A stretch of 13,645 nucleotides of DNA from Candidatus Neomicrothrix sp. UBA7388 (GCA_002470695.1 DKNM01000119.1:1290-14934); one strand, 5' to 3'. Counted from the stretch's first letter, positions 1 through 7,259 are shown. The notes: generated from the letters alone by a model not told the origin. Translations and numbers: made by a program.

Positions 1-2725
1 GCACTTACTCGAAGTTCTCAATCCGACAGTGCCTGTTCACCGAATGGTCTTCCACGAAATCACAGAAAAGGCGATCCGCGAAGCGGTTGAATCGCCGCGT
101 GATTTAGACCGACGTCTAGTGGACGCTCAGGAAGCGCGGAGAATATTTGACCGCCTTTACGGATACGAAGTATCACCGGTCATGTGGAAAAAGGTTCGAC
201 CTGGTCTTTCCGCTGGCAGAGTCCAGAGCGTCGCCAATAGATTGATTGTCGAAAGGGAACGCGAGCGTATTGCATTTACGACCGCCGACTACTCGAGCGT
301 TGAAGCTGAAATGTCATCCCAAACGGCTTTCGAAGCCTCTCTAGTCGCTTTGGATGGCGATCGCATAGCTGCAGGTAGAGACTTCAATGCCCAAGGGGAG
401 TTAAACCGCGACGACAGAGTCATTTTGACTCGAGCGAGAGCCGAAGATTTAGTCACATCGCTGCAAGGAACAACTTTCACGGTGAAGTCCGTCGAGTCAA
501 AGCCCTATCGACGACGACCAGCACCCCCTTTTATGACATCGACTCTTCAGCAGGAAGCAAGCAGGCGGCTTGGTTTCTCGGCCTCACGAACCATGGGTGC
601 TGCACAAAAGCTGTATGAGCAGGGCTTCATTACCTATATGCGAACGGACAGCACGACGCTCTCAGCTGATGCTTTGGGAGTCGCGCGAGACGTCATTAGG
701 CAACAATTCGATGCCAAAAGCCTTCCCGGAGACGCCCGCATCTATAAAAAGAAGGTCAAAAACGCGCAAGAAGCTCATGAGGCGATCCGTCCTGCCGGAG
801 AAACTTGGCGACTACCCAAAGATTTAGGCTTTAAAGGTAGAGAAAGCAGTGACGACGCGCGTTTGTATGAACTTATTTGGAGTCGCACTATCGCTAGCCA
901 AATGAGCGATGCGGAAGGGCAAACGGTCACCATTCGTTTAGAAGGTTTGGGACAGCGAAGTGAGCTAGTCGAATTTGGAACAAGCGGTACGGTGATCACA
1001 GCCCCCGGATTCCGACTTGCCTATGGCCAACAAGCTGACGAAGAAGACGACCGCGAGCTTCCCAACCTTTCGGAAGGGGACTCGGTAACAGCTAGCTCTC
1101 TCAAAAGTTCAGAACACCAAACTTCCCCGCCAGCTCGCTACACCGAGGCAACCTTGGTTCGTAGGCTTGAAGAGCTTGGGGTTGGTCGACCCAGTACTTA
1201 CGCCAGCATCCTTGAAACTATCCAACGTCGACGATACGTATGGAAAAAAGGACAAGCATTGGTTCCGGAGTTGACGGCTTTCGCAACCGTTGGGCTGATG
1301 GAGAATCATTTCTCCCATTTAGTTGACTATGCCCTAACTGCAAGAATGGAAGATGACCTAGACGGGATTTCAACCGGTGAGCTCGAAACTGCTCCCTGGC
1401 TCTCTGACTTCTATTTTGGGGGCCTCGACAAAAAGGGTGAGCCTCTTCCTGGCCTACGCGACCTCGTGTCGGATGACCGACTCATGGACATCGATCCAGT
1501 TGAGATCAACACCATTCCCATAGGAGTTGACGAGAACGGTCAACTTGTCATAGCGAAAGTGGGCAGAACGAGCCCATACCTTCAAAGGGGCGAGGACATT
1601 AGATCGCTTCCAGCCGGTATCACGCCGGACGAGATCACCCTCGAACGCGCTATCGAAATTCTCGAGATACCTGAAGAACGAGTGTTGGGACAGGACCCTG
1701 CAACGGGCCTTGAAGTTATCGTCAGGCCAGGAACTTTTGGTCCCTATGTGTCCCTTGGACGATTTCCTAAAATGCCGGTGGGCTCCTCACCAGGAGGGCA
1801 ACTCTTAAGTCTCCCACTTCACAAAAAAGAACTGAAGGTAGCGCTCTCGTATTTACGCCTCATGACGGATAACGCCGATGATGAATCTGTCCGTCAAGCG
1901 GTCAAAAACCCGAAGCGCGGCATTGGTGACGCCGCCCTTAAGAGACTTCTGCAACACGGGCAGAGCAACGGAATAAGCCTCCTAGAAGCGTTCGAGCAAG
2001 CTGAGCAAGCCGGGTCGTCGGCAAAGGTTCAAAAAGCGATACGCGGCTTCCTTAAAATGAGCCGCCAAATCAGCGAATTTCAGAGCCTTGATGCTCCAGC
2101 TGCCGTAGAAGCTTGCCTTGACAAGTCTGGATATATGAAAGAGCTTCGCAGCGAGGTAAACGAAGACCGGCTTGCGAATATCGCGTCATTAGTTGAAACA
2201 GCCGGGCGATTCGAGAGTGTCGACGAGCTTGTTCAGGAACTCAACCGTATTAACGATCTCAAATCCCAACCCAAGCCAAAGACAGCGTCACTCTTCGAGA
2301 CCATGACCATCGAACGTGTCACATTAGAAGATGCGCTCCAACTCCTGAGTTTGCCTCGTACGGTTGGTGTTGACCCCGCCGACGATGTTGCGATCACGGT
2401 GCAAAATGGCCCTTATGGCCCCTATCTGATGAAAGACGGCGAAAGTCGCAGTTTGGGTAACGAAGAACAACTCTTTACCGTCACACTCGAGGAATGTTTA
2501 CAACTTCTGGCAATGCCCAAAAAATACGGTCGGGCACGGGCTAAGCCTCCTCTGAAGGAATTGGGCAAAGATCCCAATAGTGGTAATCCCATTCTCTTGA
2601 AAGATGGAAGGTACGGCCTTTACGTGACCGACGGGAAAACCAATGCCTCGCTTAAAAGCTGGGACTCTGTTGAAGAGCTAACTGAGCAAAGAGCAGTTGA
2701 ACTTTTAGCTGAAAGACGCGAGTGA
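1..2725 (+). CDS. topA: DNA topoisomerase I (type IA), 5' partial, with an embedded UvrD-2B-like domain
   Basis: Relaxes negatively supercoiled DNA by transient single-strand cleavage through a tyrosyl-phosphate link. The frame is open from base 2, so the gene begins upstream; the visible part is 907 residues and starts within HLLEVLNP, a sequence that follows the Toprim domain. The Toprim domain with its acidic metal-binding residues is therefore outside the window, and the GTG at 29 is internal. Visible landmarks, numbered from base 2, are the KVRPGLSAGRVQSVA block near residue 64 and the active-site segment GFITYMRTDST with catalytic Tyr212 (codon 635-637). From about residue 490 come TopoI C-terminal repeats with GPYV/GPYL/GLYV signatures, ending in a NASL repeat at the C-terminus. 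Between two repeats, at residues 587-756, lies an extra domain described separately. With the missing N-terminus the protein would exceed 1000 residues, longer than most actinobacterial TopA. The gene stands alone before a 132-base gap. Confidence 0.97.
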   Translation, partial: HLLEVLNPTVPVHRMVFHEITEKAIREAVESPRDLDRRLVDAQEARRIFDRLYGYEVSPVMWKKVRPGLSAGRVQSVANRLIVERERERIAFTTADYSSVEAEMSSQTAFEASLVALDGDRIAAGRDFNAQGELNRDDRVILTRARAEDLVTSLQGTTFTVKSVESKPYRRRPAPPFMTSTLQQEASRRLGFSASRTMGAAQKLYEQGFITYMRTDSTTLSADALGVARDVIRQQFDAKSLPGDARIYKKKVKNAQEAHEAIRPAGETWRLPKDLGFKGRESSDDARLYELIWSRTIASQMSDAEGQTVTIRLEGLGQRSELVEFGTSGTVITAPGFRLAYGQQADEEDDRELPNLSEGDSVTASSLKSSEHQTSPPARYTEATLVRRLEELGVGRPSTYASILETIQRRRYVWKKGQALVPELTAFATVGLMENHFSHLVDYALTARMEDDLDGISTGELETAPWLSDFYFGGLDKKGEPLPGLRDLVSDDRLMDIDPVEINTIPIGVDENGQLVIAKVGRTSPYLQRGEDIRSLPAGITPDEITLERAIEILEIPEERVLGQDPATGLEVIVRPGTFGPYVSLGRFPKMPVGSSPGGQLLSLPLHKKELKVALSYLRLMTDNADDESVRQAVKNPKRGIGDAALKRLLQHGQSNGISLLEAFEQAEQAGSSAKVQKAIRGFLKMSRQISEFQSLDAPAAVEACLDKSGYMKELRSEVNEDRLANIASLVETAGRFESVDELVQELNRINDLKSQPKPKTASLFETMTIERVTLEDALQLLSLPRTVGVDPADDVAITVQNGPYGPYLMKDGESRSLGNEEQLFTVTLEECLQLLAMPKKYGRARAKPPLKELGKDPNSGNPILLKDGRYGLYVTDGKTNASLKSWDSVEELTEQRAVELLAERRE
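1760..2269 (+). other. UvrD/PcrA subdomain-2B-like insertion inside TopA
   Basis: This in-frame segment of topA interrupts a C-terminal repeat between GPYVSLG (ending at 1759) and KPKTASLF (from 2273), which are nearly adjacent in ordinary actinobacterial TopA. The clearly helicase-like part is 1823-2260. It starts with KKELKVALSYLRL, matching the UvrD/PcrA pattern (R/K)KEIKDxLAYLRL. It continues with an acidic DD, then NPKRGIG at 1907-1927 (the PKRGIG signature of 2B), ISLLEAF, a SGYMKEL segment, and an R-A-N-I-A-S-L-V-E helix resembling the RxxNLxELV helix of PcrA. These occur in the order seen in UvrD/PcrA. The helicase motor motifs that follow in real helicases (TLHxAKGLE and the motif VI arginine region) are absent. 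The fold assignment is from motif recognition. A role in binding duplex DNA or a protein partner is inference. Confidence 0.8.
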
Positions 2726-2734
2726 GAAGCGTTT

Positions 2735-2752
2735 TCAGTTGAACTGATTTTT
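2735..2752 (+). terminator. Possible weak intrinsic terminator after topA
   Basis: A short inverted repeat (TCAGTT-G-AACTGA, realistically a 4-bp stem with a 5-base loop) is followed directly by five T residues, ten bases past the topA stop. The position and T-run fit a terminator, but the stem is short and AT-rich, so termination efficiency is doubtful. Confidence 0.35.
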
Positions 2753-2818
2753 GGCAATATTGTTTAAGTACAAGGATTGGCTGCGGGTTTGATATGAGTC
2801 ACATGTATGGCACTGTTT

Positions 2819-2850
2819 TATACAACGCCGGTTCAGAATCTTCGCTGAAC
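2819..2850 (+). promoter_or_regulatory. Candidate -10 element and 6-bp inverted repeat upstream of the MFS gene
   Basis: TATACA at 2819-2824 resembles a sigma-70 type -10 element; no convincing -35 sits 17 bases upstream. A start site six to seven bases later would fall at 2831, where the perfect inverted repeat GTTCAG (2831-2836), eight-base spacer, CTGAAC (2845-2850) begins. The repeat could be an operator or a hairpin at the 5' end of the transcript, just before the first start codon. Assignment rests only on sequence pattern. Confidence 0.3.
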
Positions 2851-2857
2851 ACGAAAA

Positions 2858-4216
2858 GTGAAAATGGCCGAGCCTGACGCAGGTCAAGCGAAGGTGGAAC
2901 GACTCGGAAGGTCGCATCCAGTATTCGGGAGCCCTAGTTTCCTTCGTCTCTGGATAGCCCAAGTCGTAAGCGCGTTTGGCGATTGGATTGGTTTCCTCGC
3001 AATAATTGAAATTGCGCGCCGTGTTGGAGGCGACCAACCAGGTTCTGCCATTGCCTTAGTCATGATCGCGAGAGTCCTCCCCGGATTTTTCTTGGCTTCG
3101 GTGGGTGGTGTGATTGTTGACCGAGTTAACCGCAAGCGGCTTCTGATCACGTGTGATCTTCTTCGAGCTGTCGTGTTGCTTCTCATTCCCTTTATTGAGC
3201 GGGTCTGGGCGTTGGTACTTGCCTCGCTCGTTCTCGAGTTAGCAACATCGCTTTGGGGTCCGGCGAAAGAATCGATTGTCCCAAATCTAGTTCCGAAAGA
3301 ACAGTTAACGGCTGCGAATTCACTTTCCTTGGTTGCGGCGTATGGCACGTTTCCTCTTGCGGCAGGCGCCTTCATCGGGCTGGCTAAGTTCGCAGAGTGG
3401 TTGGGTGGGAGCAGCATTGGTCAAGTGGAATGGGCGCTGGCCCTAGACGCTTTAACTTTTGTAGCAGCGGCGGTATTGATTGCCTCTTTGCCTCTAGAAA
3501 GCCACAGAGCGAAGAAAAAGAAGCGACAATCCATAGATCTGGCGCAAGGTATAAGGGAACTTCGCGAAGGTTGGAAATTCATTGCGATCAGTCCGCAGGT
3601 TCGCGCAGTGCTCGTTGGGTTAGCTACGGGCATGATAGGTGGGGGAATGTTGATTCCTCTCGGCGCCGTATTTAACGACGTTGTTTTGGAAGCAGGGAAC
3701 GCGGGCTTCGGAACTATTCTCGTTACTCTCGGCGTTGGAGTCGCAGCGGGAGTGTCGATCCTCTCTGTCGTTCAACGCCGCCTTGCGAAGGATCAAGCTT
3801 TTGTGGGGGCCGTTTTAGGTGCCGGCATTTGTTTGCTTTTTGCTGTGTCTACGTCAAGCACTCTCTGGAATTTGATAGGAGTGTTTTCGATGGGCATATG
3901 CGCAGGTTCGGTCTACGTGCTGGGCTTCACACTCTTGCATGAGCACGTCGAAGAACAACTTAGGGGCCGTGTTTTCAGTGCTCTTTACACTCTGGTTCGG
4001 TTCTGTTTGCTGTTATCGATCACCGTTGGAGGGTTTCTTTCAGATGGTTTCAATTGGCTCTTCGATGTGCTTTTTGACAATGAGTTAGAAATAGGAGCAT
4101 GGAGCATGGCGCTTCCCGGGGTTAGAGGCGCCTTATGGCTTGCAAGTAGCTTTATGATCGTGGCATCCGGCCTAGCCTGGGTGTCTCTCCGGCCTCCTAA
4201 AAAGAAATATCAATGA
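2858..4216 (+). CDS. Major facilitator superfamily transporter
   Basis: A 452-residue integral membrane protein of the MFS, resembling the MFS_3/enterobactin-exporter-like branch often found upstream of tmk in actinobacteria. About 12 hydrophobic segments are visible, with a basic cytoplasmic loop (HRAKKKKRQ) near residues 215-223 in the middle, as expected between the two six-helix halves. Loop motif A appears as GGVIVDRVNRKR around residues 83-94, and VPNLVPKEQLTAANS near residues 144-158 is typical of this branch. The start is either GTG 2858 or ATG 2864; neither has a clear ribosome binding site, and I kept the longer one. The stop TGA overlaps the tmk start (ATGA), implying translational coupling. 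The substrate cannot be read from sequence; export of a small molecule is only a family-level expectation. Confidence 0.88.
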   Translation: MKMAEPDAGQAKVERLGRSHPVFGSPSFLRLWIAQVVSAFGDWIGFLAIIEIARRVGGDQPGSAIALVMIARVLPGFFLASVGGVIVDRVNRKRLLITCDLLRAVVLLLIPFIERVWALVLASLVLELATSLWGPAKESIVPNLVPKEQLTAANSLSLVAAYGTFPLAAGAFIGLAKFAEWLGGSSIGQVEWALALDALTFVAAAVLIASLPLESHRAKKKKRQSIDLAQGIRELREGWKFIAISPQVRAVLVGLATGMIGGGMLIPLGAVFNDVVLEAGNAGFGTILVTLGVGVAAGVSILSVVQRRLAKDQAFVGAVLGAGICLLFAVSTSSTLWNLIGVFSMGICAGSVYVLGFTLLHEHVEEQLRGRVFSALYTLVRFCLLLSITVGGFLSDGFNWLFDVLFDNELEIGAWSMALPGVRGALWLASSFMIVASGLAWVSLRPPKKKYQ

Positions 4217-4809
4217 CCCAACGTGGACGATACATAGCTTTTGAAGGTTGGGAGGCAAGCGGTAAGTCAACTCAAGCTCAACTCCTAGCGAAACGTTTAG
4301 ACGCAGTCCTTACCCGCGAGCCTGGTGGAACTGATCTGGGTGAGCGAATCCGCGAATTGTTGCTGGGTGACGGCCCACCGCCAACCGAACGCGCCGAGGC
4401 CCTGCTCTTTGCTGCTGATCGAGCGCAGCATCTTGCGGAGGTAGTTGAGCCCTGTTTGGCCGCAGGACGTGATGTGATAACCGACCGTTCCTACGGCTCC
4501 ACGCTTGCATACCAAGGCTACGGTCGCGGCCAGTCCGTCGAGGAGCTTATGAATCTTGCCGAGTGGTCTAGTGGAGGCCTTCTGCCGGACAAAGTTATTC
4601 TTTTGACTGTCGAAGCGGAGCTTGCCGATAAGCGACTTGGCCCGCAACGCGACCGAATGGAGAGCGAAAACGTCGCTTTCGCTCGTCGGGTCATTGACGG
4701 CTTCATTCAATTGGCAAGCGAAGATTCACGTCGGTGGGTGATTATTGACGGAGTTGGATCGGTAGAGGAAGTAGCTGAGCGAGTAAATGCAGTAGTTGAA
4801 GCGAGATGA
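4213..4809 (+). CDS. tmk: Thymidylate kinase
   Basis: Phosphorylates dTMP to dTDP with ATP in the cytoplasm, an essential step of dTTP supply. The 198-residue length is normal. The P-loop is at residues 12-20 (G-W-E-A-S-G-K-S-T), slightly unusual in having Trp after the first Gly. It is followed by TREPGGT (thymidylate site), the DRS/YxSTLAYQGYGRG region with the nucleotide-binding DR-x motif, and a LID-like segment containing RLGPQRDRMES. Its ATG overlaps the stop of the MFS gene and its own stop overlaps the holB start (both ATGA), so the three genes are very probably one translationally coupled unit. The tmk-holB pairing is common in bacteria and groups dTTP supply with the replisome. Confidence 0.97.
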   Translation: MTQRGRYIAFEGWEASGKSTQAQLLAKRLDAVLTREPGGTDLGERIRELLLGDGPPPTERAEALLFAADRAQHLAEVVEPCLAAGRDVITDRSYGSTLAYQGYGRGQSVEELMNLAEWSSGGLLPDKVILLTVEAELADKRLGPQRDRMESENVAFARRVIDGFIQLASEDSRRWVIIDGVGSVEEVAERVNAVVEAR

Positions 4810-5840
4810 CTGATGCCTTCCAAGGCCTGGCCGGGCAGGAGAGAGCCGTTGAGGCCTTGCGAGCTGCTCTTGAGCAACCAGTTCCTTCCTACCTCTTTAC
4901 GGGTCCTGCAGGCGGAGGGATGCGCGCAACAGCGATCGCATTTGCCGCTGAGCTACTTGCTCAAGGTAGCCAAGACCCCGAGCGTATTCGACGGCTTGTT
5001 TTGGCTGAACAGCATCCCGACTTAATTCTCTTTGAACGTTTTGGGGCGTCCCTCTCGGTCGAACAGGCTCGAGATATCGTCCGCACGTCGACTACTAGCC
5101 CATACGAATGCCCTAAAAAAATTATCTTTGTTGAAGACGTGCATCTAGCTCTCGGCTCAGCTCCCATGATTCTCAAAGTTCTCGAGGAACCGCCTGCTTC
5201 AACTCACTTCATTCTCACTGCAGGCCAAGTACCGAGTGAGCTTGCGACAATCGCGTCAAGGTGCGTCCAGGTTGAATTTGATCTAATTTCCCCTAACCAA
5301 TTGTTGGAGATTCTTGTTGCGTCTGGTTTGGACCGAGATAATGCATCGACAATTGTGACAGCTGCGAATGGTTCGATCGACCGAGCCACGCTCCTTGCCT
5401 CCGACGAGGCAGCGTTGGAAAGATGGAACGCTTGGCAAGAATTGCCCCGGGTTCTTGATGGTTCTGGTAATAGCGCATCTATAGCCGTCGAGAAGATGAC
5501 GGCTATGATTGATGCCGCCGCCACCCCACTAATTGCGCGTCATGACCGCGAATTAGAAGATTTAGATGAGCGCGCTGAGCGGTTCGGGGAACGGGGCATA
5601 GGGCGGCGAAGTCTTGAGGATCGCCACAAAAGAGAATTACGGCGCCTCCGAACTGACGAGTTGTTGATGGGTACGACGGCCTTGGGGATGGCGGTCGGCG
5701 ATGCTATTCGTCAGGGAGTGATCGATCCAAATTCGGGCACGGAATCCCTCGAATCAGTCACCCGAGCTGCCAAGGACTTAAGCAGAAATGGAAACGAAAA
5801 ACTCCTGCTACAACGTCTTTTCATGAATCTAAAGACATGA
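4806..5840 (+). CDS. holB: DNA polymerase III subunit delta' (clamp loader)
   Basis: Structural stator subunit of the clamp loader that helps load the beta sliding clamp onto primed DNA. The 344-residue protein begins with the AAA+ fold. The Walker A region is degenerate (residues 33-41, GPAGGGMRA) with Met39 where an ATP-binding subunit has Lys, consistent with a non-ATPase delta'. A Walker B-like VEDVH is at residues 109-113, LEEPP at 126-130 and the SRC motif at 151-153. The usual four-Cys zinc module between Walker A and HPDL is absent; the region reads QGSQDPERIRRLVLAEQHPDL without cysteines. The second half is helical and charged, with a run of Glu/Arg-rich helices around residues 246-280. 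ATG overlaps the tmk stop. Product identity is firm from the motif order and the tmk neighbour. Confidence 0.92.
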   Translation: MTDAFQGLAGQERAVEALRAALEQPVPSYLFTGPAGGGMRATAIAFAAELLAQGSQDPERIRRLVLAEQHPDLILFERFGASLSVEQARDIVRTSTTSPYECPKKIIFVEDVHLALGSAPMILKVLEEPPASTHFILTAGQVPSELATIASRCVQVEFDLISPNQLLEILVASGLDRDNASTIVTAANGSIDRATLLASDEAALERWNAWQELPRVLDGSGNSASIAVEKMTAMIDAAATPLIARHDRELEDLDERAERFGERGIGRRSLEDRHKRELRRLRTDELLMGTTALGMAVGDAIRQGVIDPNSGTESLESVTRAAKDLSRNGNEKLLLQRLFMNLKT

Positions 5841-5850
5841 GGCCTGCATA

Positions 5851-5936
5851 CGGGCAATGGAGCCCGAGGTGGGAATTGAACCCACGACCTGCTCTTTACG
5901 AGAGAGCCGCTCTACCACTGAGCTACTCGGGCAATG
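5851..5936. repeat. 9-bp direct repeat flanking the tRNA-Thr
   Basis: CGGGCAATG occurs at 5851-5859, next to the tRNA 3' end, and again at 5928-5936, covering the tRNA 5' end. In the transcript the trailer copy reads CATTGCCCG and can pair with the 3' strand of the acceptor stem, competing with normal acceptor pairing. It may be chance, a trailer hairpin, or a partial duplication. Confidence 0.5.
5858..5932 (-). tRNA. tRNA-Thr (anticodon CGT), CCA encoded
   Basis: The minus strand folds into a complete cloverleaf. The acceptor stem is GCCCGAG/CTCGGGC, the D arm GCTC/GAGC with a GG-containing loop, the anticodon stem GCTCT/AGAGC with seven-base loop CTCGTAA, the variable loop AGGTC, and the T arm GTGGG/CCCAC with loop TTCAATT. 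Loop positions 34-36 are CGT, which decodes the threonine codon ACG. The discriminator is T and the CCA end is genomically encoded at 5858-5860. It is convergent with holB, whose stop is 17 bases away. Confidence 0.97.
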
Positions 5937-6043
5937 ACTGATGGACGTTATCAGCAGTCCGCTACTAATTGAGTAACTTCGTTGTCTAGAGATATCGCGA
6001 ACATGTTGCAAGAGTTGGGTTCTCGGAGAGAGTCTTGGGTACG

Positions 6044-6187
6044 ATGTCAAATATGAACGCTCTAGCTGCTCAAGTTTGGCATTTTTGGCTTGCCGTGCCG
6101 CTTGCCGTAGGCGCTGTGCTCGGTGTCCTACAACTCATTGCGGGCTACATCATGAAAGTTGTCGCCCCTCGTTACCCCAAGCGCTGA
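6044..6187 (+). CDS. Small single-span membrane protein (47 aa), function unknown
   Basis: A short ORF from ATG 6044 to TGA 6185-6187, with a second possible start at ATG 6053. The product has a polar N-terminus (MSNMNALAAQ), an aromatic entry (VWHFW) and one hydrophobic span of about 23 residues (LAVPLAVGAVLGVLQLIAGYIM). It ends in a short basic tail (KVVAPRYPKR), a pattern that suggests N-out/C-in topology by the positive-inside rule. It is the only reading that makes sense of the bases before the metalloprotease: the stop codon overlaps a GAGG ribosome binding site of that gene, so the two look translationally coupled. A weak GGAGAG lies about 13 bases before ATG 6044. I do not recognise a named family. 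Coding status is inferred from the clean membrane-protein pattern and from the arrangement. Confidence 0.72.
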   Translation: MSNMNALAAQVWHFWLAVPLAVGAVLGVLQLIAGYIMKVVAPRYPKR

Positions 6188-6189
6188 GG
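6186..6189 (+). promoter_or_regulatory. Ribosome binding site that decides the metalloprotease start
   Basis: GAGG overlaps the stop codon of the small membrane protein and sits five bases before ATG 6195. It favours ATG 6195 over the in-frame TTG at 6159, which lies inside the small gene. Confidence 0.6.
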
Positions 6190-6194
6190 CCCTT

Positions 6195-7247
6195 ATGGCG
6201 GACGAACCCGTCGATTGGGACTTGGCGAGGCGCGTTGCTGTTCGCGTAGCCGGTGAGGAACCGTTGTCCCGTTCCTACCTAGGCGACATGATGCGTAGAG
6301 ACTTTTCAGAGTTCACTCCACTAGCTGAAGAGTTAGTGGCGAAAGAAACCGGGTTGGTGTCAACAGAAGGCGCTGCTCGAGCTGTAGTCATTGACCGCGC
6401 GGGGTGGATCAACGCGAACCTCAGATCGTTTCGACGCCTAATGAAACCAGTCTTGGGAGACGCCCCAGACAAAGTCGCTACGAACGCTGTCAGCCGCAAA
6501 GTTTCAGCGACCCAATTGGGCGCCGTACTGGGCTGGATGTCACGCAGGGTACTCGGTCAGTATGACTTACTTCTTGCGGAAGACGAGGACCGGGAAGATC
6601 AAGATCTCGTCTATTACGTCGGCCCTAATATTCTGGCTGTTGAAAAAAGGTTCGCGTTTGATCCCAAACAGTTCCGGCTATGGCTTGCATTGCACGAACT
6701 GACTCACCGTTCACAATTCACCGGTGTTCCGTGGCTGCGTCCGCAATTTTTATCCCTGGTCAACCAGATGCTTGATGAAGTTGAGCCTGATGTGGATCGG
6801 ATCAAACAAGGCTTAAATGAATTTCTCCAGATGAAACGCGAAGGCAAAGACCCACTTGCGGATGGCGGTGTGGCGCAACTCTTCGCAAGTGAGCGGCAGC
6901 GGGAACTCCTAGACAGTGTTGGAGGAATGATGAGTCTTGTCGAGGGCCATGGCGATGTCACCATGTCCCGAGCCGCGATGGGCCATGTACCTCATGCCGA
7001 ACGCTTCCATCGAGTTATGCAAGAACGTCGCAACTCAGCGACCGGTCTTAATAAGACCGTGCAGAAAATTATGGGTTTCGAAGCAAAACTCGCTCAGTAT
7101 CAAGCTGGCGAGGACTTTATTGCTGCGATCGAGGCGGAGCGTGGCCCTCGAGCCGTTGATTTAATTTGGCAGCGAGCTGACCATTTGCCTTCGATGAACG
7201 AAATACGTAATCCAGCGCAATGGATGAAGCGCGTACCCGTTAGCTAG
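6195..7247 (+). CDS. Zinc-dependent metalloprotease of the DUF2342/COG5282 family
   Basis: Putative zinc metallohydrolase, 350 residues from ATG 6195. The zinc motif HExxH is present as HELTH at residues 167-171 within LALHELTHRSQFTGVPWLRP. A second conserved segment, MSLVEGHGDVTM, has Glu250 and His252, and Glu250 is the probable third ligand. Both fit the actinobacterial family annotated as zinc-dependent metalloprotease or coenzyme F420 biosynthesis-associated protein; that F420 link comes from phylogenetic co-occurrence, and no substrate is established to my knowledge. No signal peptide or membrane span is seen, so the protein is probably cytoplasmic, possibly held at the membrane by a partner. 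It lies seven bases after the small membrane protein and directly before tilS. Start chosen from the GAGG at 6186-6189. Confidence 0.88.
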   Translation: MADEPVDWDLARRVAVRVAGEEPLSRSYLGDMMRRDFSEFTPLAEELVAKETGLVSTEGAARAVVIDRAGWINANLRSFRRLMKPVLGDAPDKVATNAVSRKVSATQLGAVLGWMSRRVLGQYDLLLAEDEDREDQDLVYYVGPNILAVEKRFAFDPKQFRLWLALHELTHRSQFTGVPWLRPQFLSLVNQMLDEVEPDVDRIKQGLNEFLQMKREGKDPLADGGVAQLFASERQRELLDSVGGMMSLVEGHGDVTMSRAAMGHVPHAERFHRVMQERRNSATGLNKTVQKIMGFEAKLAQYQAGEDFIAAIEAERGPRAVDLIWQRADHLPSMNEIRNPAQWMKRVPVS

Positions 7248-7248
7248 T

Positions 7249-7254
7249 AGGTGA
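7249..7254 (+). promoter_or_regulatory. Ribosome binding site favouring ATG 7260 for tilS
   Basis: AGGTGA lies five bases before ATG 7260. The alternative GTG at 7251 falls inside this site and has no ribosome binding site of its own. Confidence 0.55.
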
Positions 7255-7259
7255 AGCCG

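Noticed and set aside
2884..3417. 177-residue minus-strand ORF opposite the MFS gene
   Set aside because: Antisense shadow of a clear membrane-protein gene, with low-complexity Ser/Arg/Thr content and no family resemblance.
4297..4710. 137-residue minus-strand ORF opposite tmk
   Set aside because: Shadow of tmk; its residues do not form a recognisable domain.
5841..6043. Integration (attachment) site at the tRNA-Thr
   Set aside because: No integrase, no mobile genes and no copy of the tRNA 3' end nearby; the flanking repeat involves the 5' end and is only nine bases.
6159..6194. Longer metalloprotease start at TTG 6159
   Set aside because: It lies inside the small membrane-protein gene, has no ribosome binding site and adds non-conserved residues; ATG 6195 has a GAGG five bases upstream.
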